64,000 nt of DNA. Source: Streptomyces resistomycificus. Lineage in GTDB: Bacteria; Actinomycetota; Actinomycetes; Streptomycetales; Streptomycetaceae. The position numbers and the translations under genes were made by a program. Below the pieces are notes generated by a model. The model was not told where the DNA came from. It did not search any database and was given only the letters and a program-made list of their open reading frames with translations. The stretch's first letter is position 1, and every line of letters starts with the position of its first letter. The stretch is taken from positions 242,825 through 306,824 of the forward strand of contig NZ_KQ948998.1 in the NCBI RefSeq assembly GCF_001514265.1, in the 5' to 3' direction. This document shows positions 52,022 through 61,163 of the stretch, in pieces.

Positions 52022-52586
52022 CGACCGCGAGCGCGCTGGTGACCGGGGACAGCATGTCGAAGCGGATGCACAGGACGACCATGGTGGCGCCGACGATGGC
52101 CGGTACCGCGTACAGGTCGCGGTCCCAGCGCAGCAGCGAGGGCACCTCGTTGGCGAGCACGTCCCGCAGCACCCCGCCGCCGACCGCGGTGGCCAGTCCC
52201 AGGGTCGCCGACTGGGTGAGGCCGAGGCCGTACTCGTACGCCTTCGTCGTGCCGGCGACGCAGAACAGGCCGAGGCCGGCCGCGTCGAAGACGTTCACGC
52301 CGACCTGGATGCGCTCCACGTGCGGGTGCAGGAAGAAGACCAGGAGGGCGGCGAGCAGCGGGGTGAGGAAGTACCCGAGGTCGGTGAAGGCGGCGGGCGG
52401 CACGGCCCCGATGATCAGGTCGCGGAACAGCCCTCCGCCCAGCGCGGTGACCTCGGCGAGGACGGCGATGCCGAAGACGTCGAAGTTCTTGCGGACGGCC
52501 AGCAGGGCGCCGGAGATCGCGAAGACGAAGATGCCGATCAGGTCGAGCGTGTGCTGGACGGAGGGACTGAACAGTTGCTGAAGCAC
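51930..52586 (-). CDS. TRIC-type (UPF0126) membrane channel protein
   Basis: A 218-residue inner-membrane protein of the trimeric intracellular cation channel/YadS family, with two homologous repeats. The repeat signatures are GGGLFRDLIIGAVP and GGGVLRDVLANEVP. Seven hydrophobic helices are likely. Members may conduct glycine or cations, not settled. GTG 52586 (MLQQLFSPSVQHTL) is preferred: GTG 52607 and TTG 52625 lie in or beyond the upstream terminator hairpin. Confidence 0.88.
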   Translation of the reverse strand: MLQQLFSPSVQHTLDLIGIFVFAISGALLAVRKNFDVFGIAVLAEVTALGGGLFRDLIIGAVPPAAFTDLGYFLTPLLAALLVFFLHPHVERIQVGVNVFDAAGLGLFCVAGTTKAYEYGLGLTQSATLGLATAVGGGVLRDVLANEVPSLLRWDRDLYAVPAIVGATMVVLCIRFDMLSPVTSALAVVTAFVLRLLAMRFHWRAPRAWNRRSTVREE

Positions 52587-52604
52587 CCGAACATTCTTAC
52601 CTGA

Positions 52605-52645
52605 CACCGGGCCCCCGCCTTCCAAATGAAGGCGGGGGCCCGGTG
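52605..52645 (-). terminator. Terminator of the peptide transporter operon
   Basis: CACCGGGCCCCCGCCTTC (52605-52622) is perfectly complementary to 52628-52645, an 18-bp stem with a 5-nt loop. It starts 11 nt after the OppF-type stop. Confidence 0.85.
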
Positions 52646-52656
52646 ACTCGGCAGGG

Positions 52657-53976
52657 CTACTTCTCCTTGGACGGCGTCTCGCCCTCCGTGGAAGCGGTCT
52701 CGGCGTCGGTCGCGGCCTCGGCGTCGGTCTCGGCTTCGGCCTCGGCGGAAGCGGTCTCGGCGTCGGTCTCGGCTTCGGCCTCGGCGGAGGCGGTCTCGAC
52801 CTCGGCCGCCACCGCCGCGGAGGTCTCCGCCGACTCCGCCAGCACCTCGTCCGCGACCAGCGCGGCCGCCTCCTTGGCGGCGGTCAGCAGCACCGTGTCC
52901 TGCGGCGCCTGGTCCTCGAAGTTCTCCGGGTGGTGGCAGGCGACCTGCTGGCCGGGCTTCAGCTCCACGAGCGGCGGCTCGACCGTCGTGCAGATCTGCG
53001 TCGCCTTCCAGCACCGGGTGTGGAAGCGGCAGCCGCTCGGCGGGGAGATCGGCGAGGGCACGTCGCCCTTGAGTAGGATCCGCTCGCTCTTGGCGTTCCT
53101 GCGCCGCGGGTCCGGGATCGGCACGGCCGACATGAGCGCCTTGGTGTACGGGTGCATCGGCGCCTTGTAGAGGGACTCGCGGTCGGCGAGCTCCACGATC
53201 TTGCCGAGGTACATCACGGCGATACGGTCCGAGACGTGCCGCACGACGGACAGGTCGTGCGCGATGATCACGTACGTCAGGCCCAGTTCCTGCTGGAGGT
53301 CGTCCAGCAGGTTCACGACCTGCGCCTGGATCGACACGTCCAGGGCGGAGACCGGCTCGTCCGCGACGACCAGCTTCGGGTTGAGCGCGAGCGCGCGGGC
53401 GATGCCGATGCGCTGGCGCTGACCGCCGGAGAACTCGTGCGGATAGCGGTTGTAGTGCTCGGGGTTGAGACCGACCACCGACAGCAGCCGCTGGACCTCC
53501 TTCTTCACCCCGCCCTCGGGCGTGACGTTCTGGAGCTTGAAGGGGGCGCCGATGATCGTGCCGATGGTGTGGCGCGGGTTCAGCGACGAGTACGGGTCCT
53601 GGAAGATCATCTGCACGTCGCGGCGCAGCGGGCGCATCCCGCCCACCCCGAGGTGCGTGATGTCCTTGCCCTCGAACTCGACCTGGCCCGCGGTCGGTTC
53701 CAGCAGCCGGGTGATCAGCCGGCCCATGGTCGACTTGCCGCAGCCCGACTCGCCCACGACACCGAGGGTCTCGCCGGACTTCACCTCGAAGTCGATGCCG
53801 TCGACCGCGCGCACCGCGCCGACCTGCCGCTGGAGCAGGCCTTTTCGGATCGGGAAGTGTTTCTGGAGCCCGGTCACCTTCAGCAGGGTCTCGCCGGGGG
53901 CTGCGTCCTTGGTGAGGCGAGCACCAGCACTCTGCGCAGGAATGGTCACCGCTGCGTCCTTAGGGGTCTCGCTCAC
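52657..53976 (-). CDS. Peptide ABC transporter ATP-binding protein, OppF/DppF type, with acidic tail
   Basis: Cytoplasmic ATPase of a peptide importer. 439 residues, about 90 more than usual. Core motifs: Walker A LGVVGESGCGKSTMGRL, Q-loop QDPYSSLNPRH, signature EFSGGQRQRIGIARAL, Walker B LVVADEPVSALD, H-loop VIIAHDLSVVRHV, then the oligo_HPN C-terminal region with SGCRFHTRCWKATQIC. After about residue 350 follows a Glu/Ala/Thr/Ser tail with near-repeats TASAEAEAETDAE. The GTG start at 53976 overlaps the OppD-type stop. This is the last gene of the operon. Confidence 0.95.
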   Translation of the reverse strand: MSETPKDAAVTIPAQSAGARLTKDAAPGETLLKVTGLQKHFPIRKGLLQRQVGAVRAVDGIDFEVKSGETLGVVGESGCGKSTMGRLITRLLEPTAGQVEFEGKDITHLGVGGMRPLRRDVQMIFQDPYSSLNPRHTIGTIIGAPFKLQNVTPEGGVKKEVQRLLSVVGLNPEHYNRYPHEFSGGQRQRIGIARALALNPKLVVADEPVSALDVSIQAQVVNLLDDLQQELGLTYVIIAHDLSVVRHVSDRIAVMYLGKIVELADRESLYKAPMHPYTKALMSAVPIPDPRRRNAKSERILLKGDVPSPISPPSGCRFHTRCWKATQICTTVEPPLVELKPGQQVACHHPENFEDQAPQDTVLLTAAKEAAALVADEVLAESAETSAAVAAEVETASAEAEAETDAETASAEAEAETDAEAATDAETASTEGETPSKEK

Positions 53977-55070
53977 AGCTTCGGCGCAATCTCTTCGGTC
54001 CAGATCCGCTCCCGCTGCTCCTGCGACATGTGGCAGGCGGCCCAGTGCTGGCTGCCGACCTCGGTCAGCTCGGGGCGGACCGTGCGGGTGAGGTCGTCCT
54101 TGGGGATGTCGGCGTACGGGCAGCGCGGGTTGAAGGCGCAGCCGGACGGGACGTTGATCAGGGAGGGCGGGGAGCCCTTGACCGGGATCAGACGGTCCTG
54201 CTGCTCGCGGTCCAGACGCGGCATCGAGCCGAGCAGGCCCCAGGTGTAGGGGTGGCGGGGCTCGTAGAACACCTTCTCGGCCGGGCCGCGCTCCACGCAG
54301 CGCCCGCCGTACATCACCAGGATGTCGTCGGCGAGTTCGGCGACGACGCCCAGGTCGTGGGTGATGACGACGACCGCGGAGCCGAACTCCTTCTGCAGAT
54401 CGCGGATCAGGTCGAGGATCTGCGCCTGGACGGTCACGTCGAGGGCGGTCGTCGGCTCGTCCGCGATGAGCAGCTCGGGGTTGTTGACCAGGGACATCGC
54501 GATCATCGCGCGCTGGCGCATACCGCCGGAGAACTCGTGCGGGTAGCTGTCGACGCGCTTGTCCGGCTGCGGGATGCCGACGCGCTCGAGCATCTCCACG
54601 GCCCGGCGCTTGGCGGCCTTCTTGTCCACGTCGTGGTGCGTGCGGTACGCCTCCACGATCTGCTGACCGATCGTGTAGTACGGGTGCAGCGCGGACAGCG
54701 GGTCCTGGAAGATCATCGACATCTGACGGCCGCGCAGCTTGCGCACCTCGTCCGGGTCGGCGGACAGCAGCTCGGTGCCGTCCAGCCAGATCTCGCCGGA
54801 GATCTGCGCCTTGCGCTTGCCGTACTGGCCGGCGGTGTGCAGGCCCATGATGCCGAGCGAGGTCACGGACTTGCCGGAGCCCGACTCGCCCACGATGCCG
54901 AGGGTCTTGCCCTTCTCCAGCTTGAAGCTGAGCCCGTCGACGGACTTGACCAGACCGTCGTCGGTCGGGAAGTGCACCTTCAGGTCGCGCACTTCGAGGA
55001 AGGAACTCGGGGCGGGCGAGGTGCCGGTGGGCTCGCCCACCGCCGCCCCGCTCTTGCTGAGTTCGGTCAT
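53973..55070 (-). CDS. Peptide ABC transporter ATP-binding protein, OppD/DppD type
   Basis: Second ATPase of the importer, 365 residues. Walker A GIVGESGSGKSVTSLG, Q-loop QDPLSALHPYYT, signature EFSGGMRQRAMIAMSL, Walker B LLIADEPTTALDVT and H-loop VVVITHDLGVVAEL. The oligopeptide C-terminal part has the Cys pair PSGCAFNPRCPYADIP. The ATG at 55070 overlaps the permease stop (ATGA), so translation is coupled. Confidence 0.95.
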   Translation of the reverse strand: MTELSKSGAAVGEPTGTSPAPSSFLEVRDLKVHFPTDDGLVKSVDGLSFKLEKGKTLGIVGESGSGKSVTSLGIMGLHTAGQYGKRKAQISGEIWLDGTELLSADPDEVRKLRGRQMSMIFQDPLSALHPYYTIGQQIVEAYRTHHDVDKKAAKRRAVEMLERVGIPQPDKRVDSYPHEFSGGMRQRAMIAMSLVNNPELLIADEPTTALDVTVQAQILDLIRDLQKEFGSAVVVITHDLGVVAELADDILVMYGGRCVERGPAEKVFYEPRHPYTWGLLGSMPRLDREQQDRLIPVKGSPPSLINVPSGCAFNPRCPYADIPKDDLTRTVRPELTEVGSQHWAACHMSQEQRERIWTEEIAPKL

Positions 55071-56065
55071 GAGAGCCTCACTCGGGGGTCGATCACGGCA
55101 TACAGGACGTCCACCACGAGGTTGGCGACGAGCACCGCCACGGAGGTGATCAGGGTGACGCCCAGGATGATGGGCAGGTCCTGGGTCTTGATGCCGTTGA
55201 GCACGGCCTGGCCGAGGCCGGGCAGGCTGAACGTCGTCTCGGTGAGGATCGCGCCGCCGATGAGGGCGCCGAGGTCCATGCCGAGCATGGTCAGGATGGG
55301 GGTCATCGTCGAGCGCATGGCGTGCTTGCCGATGACGGTCTGTTCCTTGAGGCCCTTGGCGCGGGCCGTGCGGATGTAGTCCTCGCCGAGGATCTCCAGC
55401 ATGGTGGCGCGGGTGATCCGGGCGTACATCGCCGCGTAGAGGAACGCGAGGGTGATCCACGGCAGGATCATGCCGCCGAACCAGCCGGTGAAGCTCTCCT
55501 CCAGGGGCACGTACTGCCCGTCGAACAGCTTCAGCCCGAAGACGAAGATGGCCAGCGAGAGCATGCCGGTGAAGTAGATCGGGAGCGAGACACCGGCGAG
55601 CGCGACGACCATCGCGCCGCGGTCCCAGAAGCTGCCCCGCTTGAGCGCGGAGAGCACACCCGCCGCGACACCGAGGATGAGCCACAGCACGGCGGCGCCG
55701 AGCGCGAGACCCAGGGTCACCGGGAAGCGGTCGGTCAGCACCGGCCAGACGGCCTGCTCGCTGCGGAAGGAGTAACCGAAGCACGGCGCCGAGCACTGGG
55801 TGACGTCGCCGCCGCCCGAGTAGGTACGGCCTACGAAGATCCCCTTGAAGAACTCCCAGACCTGGGCGTAGATCGGGTCGCCCAGACCCAGCTTCTGCCG
55901 CACCGCCTCGACGGCGGCAGGGTCGGCCTGCTTGCCCACGAAGCTCGTGGCGATGTCCACGCCCGCCCACTTGGGGACGAGGAAGAAGATGCAGAAGACC
56001 ACCATGACGATGACCACGAGCATCACTGCGGCGGCGAACAACCGCCTGATGAGGTAAGCGAGCAC
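55067..56065 (-). CDS. Peptide ABC transporter permease, DppB/OppB type
   Basis: Channel subunit of 332 residues with six helices. It begins MLAYLIRRLFAAAVMLVVIV, carries a long periplasmic loop (about residues 30-125) with two Cys (QCSAPCFG), and the EAA loop DYIRTARAKGLKEQTVIGKH. It ends in ITSVAVLVANLVVDVLYAVI. The ATG at 56065 lies 112 nt downstream of the binding-protein stop, with a stem-loop in that gap. Confidence 0.95.
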   Translation of the reverse strand: MLAYLIRRLFAAAVMLVVIVMVVFCIFFLVPKWAGVDIATSFVGKQADPAAVEAVRQKLGLGDPIYAQVWEFFKGIFVGRTYSGGGDVTQCSAPCFGYSFRSEQAVWPVLTDRFPVTLGLALGAAVLWLILGVAAGVLSALKRGSFWDRGAMVVALAGVSLPIYFTGMLSLAIFVFGLKLFDGQYVPLEESFTGWFGGMILPWITLAFLYAAMYARITRATMLEILGEDYIRTARAKGLKEQTVIGKHAMRSTMTPILTMLGMDLGALIGGAILTETTFSLPGLGQAVLNGIKTQDLPIILGVTLITSVAVLVANLVVDVLYAVIDPRVRLS

Positions 56066-56093
56066 AGCTCTCGGCCCGCCGCGGACCGCGGGC

Positions 56094-56112
56094 CACCGGA
56101 GGTCTTCCGGTG
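56094..56112 (-). terminator. Stem-loop after the binding-protein gene
   Basis: CACCGGA (56094-56100) pairs with TCCGGTG (56106-56112) around a 5-nt loop, with a second GC hairpin beside it. Such loops after binding-protein genes often stop part of transcription or stabilise the upstream mRNA, raising binding-protein levels. Confidence 0.5.
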
Positions 56113-56176
56113 ACCCGCGATCACGCTGCGCCGGCCTTCACCTGCCTTTCGTGCCGTTCGGCGGGTGTGCCGGTTA

Positions 56177-57973
56177 TCAGTTCGTGGACTTCAGGCCGAG
56201 GTTGACGAAGTCGTACATGCCGCTGTAGCCGTCGGACGTGTACACGTTCGCCAGGTTGCTCGACCGCCAGTTGATGAACTTCTCGAAGACGAAGGGCAGG
56301 TAGTAGCCGCCCTCCATGACCTTGTGGTTGATCTCGGTGGCGATCTTGGTCTTGCCCGAGTCGTCCAGCGTGGTGACGTACTGGTCGAACAGACCGTTGA
56401 TGGTCTTGTCGTCGATCAGGGCGAAGTTGTTGTTGCCGCTCTCCAGGATGTACGAGCCGTCCCACAGCGGCAGACCGAAGCCCTGCACGGACGGGAAGTC
56501 CGGGCCCCAGCCCATGATGATGATGCCGTAGCCCTTCTTCTTCACGTTCTCGGGGCTGCCGATGATGCCGGAGGTCTGCGAACCGTCGTACTGGTCGATG
56601 TCGACGGTGATGCCGACCTTCTTCAGCGACGCCTGCAGGGACTGGGCCGTGGCCACCTCGACCGGCTTGTTGTTGCGGACCGCGATGGTGGTCTTGAAGC
56701 CGTTCGGCTGACCGCAGGCCTTCAGCTCTTCCTTGGCCTTGGCGGCGTTGCCGCTCTTGTTGGCGCCGTTGAGCTCGTACGGGTCGTACGCCTGGCCCTC
56801 GGCGCCCGGGACGGACGGCGGGAGCATGTTGGTGCCGATGTCACCACCGGCGACCGGGCCACCGCGGGCGGTCTGCAGCGACACGTGGTCGGCGCCGTAG
56901 ATCACGGCCTTGCGGCAGTGCTCGTTGTCGAACGGCTTCACGCTCTGCGGGAAGACCGCGTAACGGACGTAGCCGGAGACCGGGTTGTCCAGGTTGGCCT
57001 TGTGCTGCTTGAGGGCGGTGGTGCGGCCCTGCGGCGACATGCCGGTCTGGTTGATGTCGAGGTCCAGGTCACCGCTGATCAGGCGCTGGTCCAGGTCGTT
57101 GGCGTTCGAGAAGAACTTGACCGTGATCTTGTCCGGGTACGCCTTGCGGACCGGGTCCGAGGACTGCTTCCACTCGGTGTTGCGGACCAGGGTCAGGTCC
57201 TTGCCCGGGCTGTACGACTGGAACTTGTACGGGCCCGAGGAGAACGGGTGCAGGCCGTACTTGGACTTGGTGTCCTTGTCCTGGCGGACCGGGGACGCCG
57301 AGGTCAGGGCCAGCATCTCCTCGAAGTCCGAGTTGGCCTTCGGCAGCTTGAAGACGATGGTCTTGTCGTCGGGCGTCTCGATCGCCTTCAGACCCAGCTT
57401 GTCGGCGGACTTGTCCTTGTAGGGGCCCTTGTACTCGCCCTTGGGGTCGAGGACGTCCTTGAGGTAGACCGGACCGCCGGACAGCACGTCCTGCGCCCAG
57501 ACGCGCTCGATGCCGTACTTGATGTCCTTGGACGTGATCGGCTTGCCGTCTTCCCACGTGACGCCGTCACGCAGGGTGTACGTGTAGGTCTTGCCGTCGT
57601 CGGTGACCTTGGCGACGTCGGTGGCGAGGTCCGGAGTGACCTCGGCGCCGGCCTTGCCCGGCTCCGCCTTGTTCGTGACGAGCTGGCGGGAGTAGTAGCG
57701 CGAGAAGTTCCACATGAAGCCGTAGTAGCCACGCGTGGTGTCCCACGAGTCGGCGTCCTGGGCACCGCCGAACTTCAGCGTGCCGCCCTTCTTGGCCGCG
57801 GAGGCCTGGGCGATCTTGTTGTTCGCGGCGTCGAAACCGGCGGCGCCGTTCTTGGAACCGCCGTTGCCGTCAGAGTCACCGCCGCCGCACGCCGCCGTGG
57901 TCAGCAGCGCGGTGACCGCGGCGACAGCGGCCAATGCCTGCTTTCGCCGCCCTGAGGTGCGTTGGGTAGTCAC
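56177..57973 (-). CDS. Peptide ABC transporter substrate-binding lipoprotein
   Basis: Extracytoplasmic receptor of 598 residues, SBP_bac_5 family. Signal peptide (RRKQALAAVAAVTALLTTAA) with lipobox TTAAC, then a Gly/Asp linker. Family parts: TYTYTLRDGVTWEDGKPITS, FSSGPYKFQSYSPGKDLTLV and IIIMGWGPDFPSVQGFGLPL. It binds peptides, specificity unknown. Between permease genes, 70 nt after dppC and 111 nt before dppB, an unusual but clean order. Confidence 0.95.
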   Translation of the reverse strand: MTTQRTSGRRKQALAAVAAVTALLTTAACGGGDSDGNGGSKNGAAGFDAANNKIAQASAAKKGGTLKFGGAQDADSWDTTRGYYGFMWNFSRYYSRQLVTNKAEPGKAGAEVTPDLATDVAKVTDDGKTYTYTLRDGVTWEDGKPITSKDIKYGIERVWAQDVLSGGPVYLKDVLDPKGEYKGPYKDKSADKLGLKAIETPDDKTIVFKLPKANSDFEEMLALTSASPVRQDKDTKSKYGLHPFSSGPYKFQSYSPGKDLTLVRNTEWKQSSDPVRKAYPDKITVKFFSNANDLDQRLISGDLDLDINQTGMSPQGRTTALKQHKANLDNPVSGYVRYAVFPQSVKPFDNEHCRKAVIYGADHVSLQTARGGPVAGGDIGTNMLPPSVPGAEGQAYDPYELNGANKSGNAAKAKEELKACGQPNGFKTTIAVRNNKPVEVATAQSLQASLKKVGITVDIDQYDGSQTSGIIGSPENVKKKGYGIIIMGWGPDFPSVQGFGLPLWDGSYILESGNNNFALIDDKTINGLFDQYVTTLDDSGKTKIATEINHKVMEGGYYLPFVFEKFINWRSSNLANVYTSDGYSGMYDFVNLGLKSTN

Positions 57974-58043
57974 GATCTCGGATCCTCCGGATTAGATGAG
58001 AGACCCCGTAGTCGGTGCCACGGGACGCTTGGCGTACGGCAGT

Positions 58044-59051
58044 TCAGCGGGAGCCCTTCGGGTCCAGCGCGTCGCGCACGCCGTCGCCGAAGAGGTTGAA
58101 GGCAAGAACGGTGATGAAGATCGCCACACCCGGGACCACCATGTACATGGGGTCGGAGTCGTAGTAGTCGAGAGCGCCGGAGAGCATCTGCCCCCAGGAG
58201 GACGTGGGCGGCTTGACGCCCACGCCCAGGAAGCTGAGCGCCGCCTCGGTCAGGATGTTGGTGGGGATCATCATCGTCGTGTAGACGATGATCGGCGCGA
58301 CCAGGTTGGGCAGCAGTTCCTTGAACAGGATGTACAGCCGCCCGGCGCCCAGCGACCGGGCCGCCTCGACGTACTCCCGTTCGCGCAGGGAGAGCGTCTG
58401 GCCGCGCACCACGCGTCCGATGTAGGGCCAGCCGAAGAAGCCGATGACCAGGATCATCACGAAGACGCGCACGCCGGTGCCGGTCAGCCCCAGCAGTTCG
58501 TTCGGCATGACGGAGACCAGCGCGATGATGAACAGCAGCTGCGGGAAGGCCAGCAGACCGTCCATCACGCGGCTGATGGCGGAGTCGACCCAGCCGCCGA
58601 AGAAACCGGCGAGGACTCCGAGGATCGTGCCGAGGATGACGGCGACGATCGCGGACAGGAAGCCGACGAGCAGCGAGATCCGGGCGCCGTAGAGGATGCG
58701 CGCGAAGATGTCGCGACCGTTGACCGGCTCGACGCCGAGGAGGTGGTCGCCGCTGATGCCGCCCAGCGATCCCGTGGGCGTGCCGAACAGCGGGTCGATC
58801 AGGTCCTCGTGGTACGCGTCGGGGTCCTGCCCCACGAGGTTGGTGATCACGGGCGCGAGCAACGCGACGGCGATGAGGAGGAGCACCACGATGCCGCCCG
58901 TCAGGGCGAGTTTGTCCCTTTTCAGGCGCTCCCAGGCGATCCGGCCCAGGGAGCGCCCCTGTACGGCCTTCGCATCGGCGCTGATCAGCGCCGCTTCCTC
59001 GGCCGCACTCGGGGCCGCTTCCGCGGTCGGCTCGTGCAATGGTGCCGTCAT
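58044..59051 (-). CDS. Peptide ABC transporter permease, DppC/OppC type
   Basis: Second channel subunit, 335 residues. An N-terminal cytoplasmic tail of about 50 residues (APLHEPTAEAAPSAAEEAAL) precedes helix 1 (KLALTGGIVVLLLIAVALLA); then HLLGVEPVNGRDIFARILYG, the EAA loop YVEAARSLGAGRLYILFKEL, and FLGVGVKPPTSSWGQMLSGA. The ATG at 59051 begins the operon dppC-binding protein-dppB-dppD-dppF. The promoter is expected in the 307 nt upstream. Confidence 0.94.
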   Translation of the reverse strand: MTAPLHEPTAEAAPSAAEEAALISADAKAVQGRSLGRIAWERLKRDKLALTGGIVVLLLIAVALLAPVITNLVGQDPDAYHEDLIDPLFGTPTGSLGGISGDHLLGVEPVNGRDIFARILYGARISLLVGFLSAIVAVILGTILGVLAGFFGGWVDSAISRVMDGLLAFPQLLFIIALVSVMPNELLGLTGTGVRVFVMILVIGFFGWPYIGRVVRGQTLSLREREYVEAARSLGAGRLYILFKELLPNLVAPIIVYTTMMIPTNILTEAALSFLGVGVKPPTSSWGQMLSGALDYYDSDPMYMVVPGVAIFITVLAFNLFGDGVRDALDPKGSR

Positions 59052-59358
59052 CTGGCAGGGACCCCTCTCAACCGGCGGTAGCCGGCCCGCACTTGCCGCT
59101 GTGGCGGCGTTGATCAGTCCGTCATACGAGGGCGAAGAGCCCCTGGTGCGGGAGTCTTCAACGCTTTGGCGATCTGTTGCCAGACTTGGCGGTGAAAGGA
59201 TGCATAAACGTGATGAGAGGCGAAGGGTTCCGTTATCCGGACGACGGGTAACGAGGGGCGGACGCGCGCCAGTTGTGACATTCTGGACATAGGGCCACGA
59301 TCCACCCTGCTCTACGCGCGAAGACGAGTCCGGCCGCCAGGGCCGGTGTGGCGTTCGG
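59052..59358. other. Upstream region of the peptide transporter operon, no gene
   Basis: No credible gene: the open frame on the minus strand has AT-rich third positions and a TTA codon, so it is not coding. The stretch should hold the operon promoter. The only structure I see is an imperfect inverted repeat CGTTATCC-N7-GGGTAACG (59231-59253). Confidence 0.5.
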
Positions 59359-60159
59359 TCAGTAACCGCCGCGGGCCGGCGGATAGCCGTAGCCGGCCAC
59401 CGGAGCCTGCGCCGGGGCGGGGGCCGCGTGGGCCTCCCGGTCGTAGAAGGGGCGGGCGCTCGCCCGCATCCACAGGGCCACCGGGTCGTACTCGTCGGAC
59501 ATCGCCACGGTCGACACCGGCAGTCCGTCCGGCACCGCGCCGATCGACTGCTGCATCATCGCCCGCACCGAGTCGACGGCCGGCGGGCTGGTGTCGTACA
59601 CGTCGAGACCGATGGCGAGGTACGGCGCCCCCAGCGCGGGCTGCACCCAGGCCCTGCGCAGCGCGCGGACCGCCGGCGTGCGGTGGGCGTTCTGCGCGAG
59701 CAGGGCGTAGAACTGCGGGATCTCGATGCCGGGTTCCGACAGCCGGAGGGGACCGGCGGGCTGCCGCTCCAGACCGGTGGCGATCCGGCGCAGGTCGAGC
59801 CAGGGGATGCCGACGCCGCCGCCCGGGGCGTGCGGGTTCAGCCAGAGGCCGTAGTGGTCGGGGTACAGGGTGCGGGCCACGTCCAGGCCGTCCACCACCT
59901 CGTACGACCGGTTCCAGCCGCTGGCCGACAGCTCCTGGGCGGAGGTGACACAGGGGGCGTAACCGAAGCCCTCGACCTCCATGTTTCCGTACTGGGCGTC
60001 GGGGGAGCCTGCCTGGCCGTGCCACAGCAGCATCCAGACCTGGCCGGAGGAGGGCGTCGCGAGCGCGCGCAGGAGTGCCTCGTAGGCGTCGTAGCGCCCG
60101 GGCGTCACCTGGCGCAGCATGTGCTCGACCTGCCCGGCCGCGGTGCCGCTGGCGCTCAC
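59359..60159 (-). CDS. SseB-like protein
   Basis: A 266-residue protein with the SseB (enhanced serine sensitivity) N- and C-terminal regions. Segments: LLRALATPSSGQVWMLLWHG, VCTSAQELSASGW-type region, LWLNPHAPGGGVGIPWLDLR and the C-terminal VALWMRASARPFYDREAH. It ends with a Pro/Ala-rich tail (APAPAQAPVAGYGYPPARGG). SseB was named for a serine phenotype in E. coli, but its biochemical role is unclear; cytoplasmic. The next gene upstream is a paralogue. Confidence 0.82.
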   Translation of the reverse strand: MSASGTAAGQVEHMLRQVTPGRYDAYEALLRALATPSSGQVWMLLWHGQAGSPDAQYGNMEVEGFGYAPCVTSAQELSASGWNRSYEVVDGLDVARTLYPDHYGLWLNPHAPGGGVGIPWLDLRRIATGLERQPAGPLRLSEPGIEIPQFYALLAQNAHRTPAVRALRRAWVQPALGAPYLAIGLDVYDTSPPAVDSVRAMMQQSIGAVPDGLPVSTVAMSDEYDPVALWMRASARPFYDREAHAAPAPAQAPVAGYGYPPARGGY

Positions 60160-60289
60160 CTGTACCGCCCCTTCATGAAGTTTGCCTCGGATATGAAACC
60201 AGCTTATGTGGCGGGGCCGACAGCAACGCCCAGGAGCTCGGGGCTTTGTGTCCCCCGGCGGGGGCGGCGGCCGTGGCCGCCGGTCGCTC

Positions 60290-61093
60290 CTAGTAGCCGC
60301 TCGTGTAGAAGGGCCGGACCTGCTCCCGCATCCAGTGGCCCACCGGGTCGTCCGCCACGTCCAGGAGGACCAGGTTCACCGGCCAGGGGGCCGGAGCCCT
60401 GCCCAGGGCCCTGGCCAGAGCGTCCATGGGGGCCGTGCGCAGGTCCAAGGCGTCCCAGTGGGAGAGCTCCACGCCGACGAACATGACCGGGGCGGCGGTC
60501 TCGATGACGGCGAGGCAGCGGCGGGCCGTGCGGATGACGCCGGTGGCGGCGAACTCGGCGGAGGCCGCGGCGAGGAGGTCGACGGGGTCGTCCTGCCAGT
60601 CGGGCTCGTAGAGCTTGACGCGGCCGCCGGCCGCCGGGCCCCCCAGCGGGGTTCGGCCGGCGCGGCAGAGTTCGGCCACGGCGGGCGGGGGCAGCGGGAC
60701 ACCGACCGTGCCGTCCGGGTTCACGACGATGCCGACCTGCGGAGGCAGGCCGCGGGCGAACTCCACCGCGGGCGCGATGGTGTACGACATGTGCGGGCCG
60801 ACGACCTGGCGGAACTGCTCCTCGGAGCTGAACACCGGGACGTACGCCTGACCGTCGATCTCCAGGCTGGGCAGGTCGAGCGGGCCGCTGTGCGGGCCGC
60901 CTCCGCCGGGCAGCGGCACCCACACGAAGCTGCGGCCGAGCACCTCGACGATCCGCCCGCCCGCCCCGGGTATGCCGAGGGATGCGGACAGCACCTCCTC
61001 CAGCTCGTTGCCGGGCCATCCGCCGTGCGGGTGGGGGTGTGCCTGTGCCGGAAACTCCGAGAAGCCCGCTGGGAGATCCGCCGGGAAGTCCAT
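60290..61093 (-). CDS. SseB-like protein, second copy
   Basis: A 267-residue protein with the same layout: LEEVLSASLGIPGAGGRIVE, YVPVFSSEEQFRQVVGPHMS, EFARGLPPQVGIVVNPDGTV, and a C-terminus VGHWMREQVRPFYTSGY that matches the MR...RPFY end of the first copy. The N-terminal MDFPADLPAG is Pro/His-rich. 130 nt separate the two genes, with a GC hairpin (about 60249-60280), so they may be independently expressed copies. Confidence 0.82.
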   Translation of the reverse strand: MDFPADLPAGFSEFPAQAHPHPHGGWPGNELEEVLSASLGIPGAGGRIVEVLGRSFVWVPLPGGGGPHSGPLDLPSLEIDGQAYVPVFSSEEQFRQVVGPHMSYTIAPAVEFARGLPPQVGIVVNPDGTVGVPLPPPAVAELCRAGRTPLGGPAAGGRVKLYEPDWQDDPVDLLAAASAEFAATGVIRTARRCLAVIETAAPVMFVGVELSHWDALDLRTAPMDALARALGRAPAPWPVNLVLLDVADDPVGHWMREQVRPFYTSGY

Positions 61094-61163
61094 CTGCTGC
61101 CTACCGCCTGCCGAGTACCGCTGCTGTGGCTGAAAAGGCTAGCGGGTACCGGCGGCGCGGGGG

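Noticed and set aside
55071..56096. Upstream extension of the OppD-type frame
   Set aside because: This part overlaps the permease gene in another frame. The ATG at 55070 with ATGA overlap is the supported start.
59114..59305. 63-codon minus-strand frame upstream of the peptide transporter
   Set aside because: Third positions are AT-rich and it holds a TTA codon, unlike real genes here.
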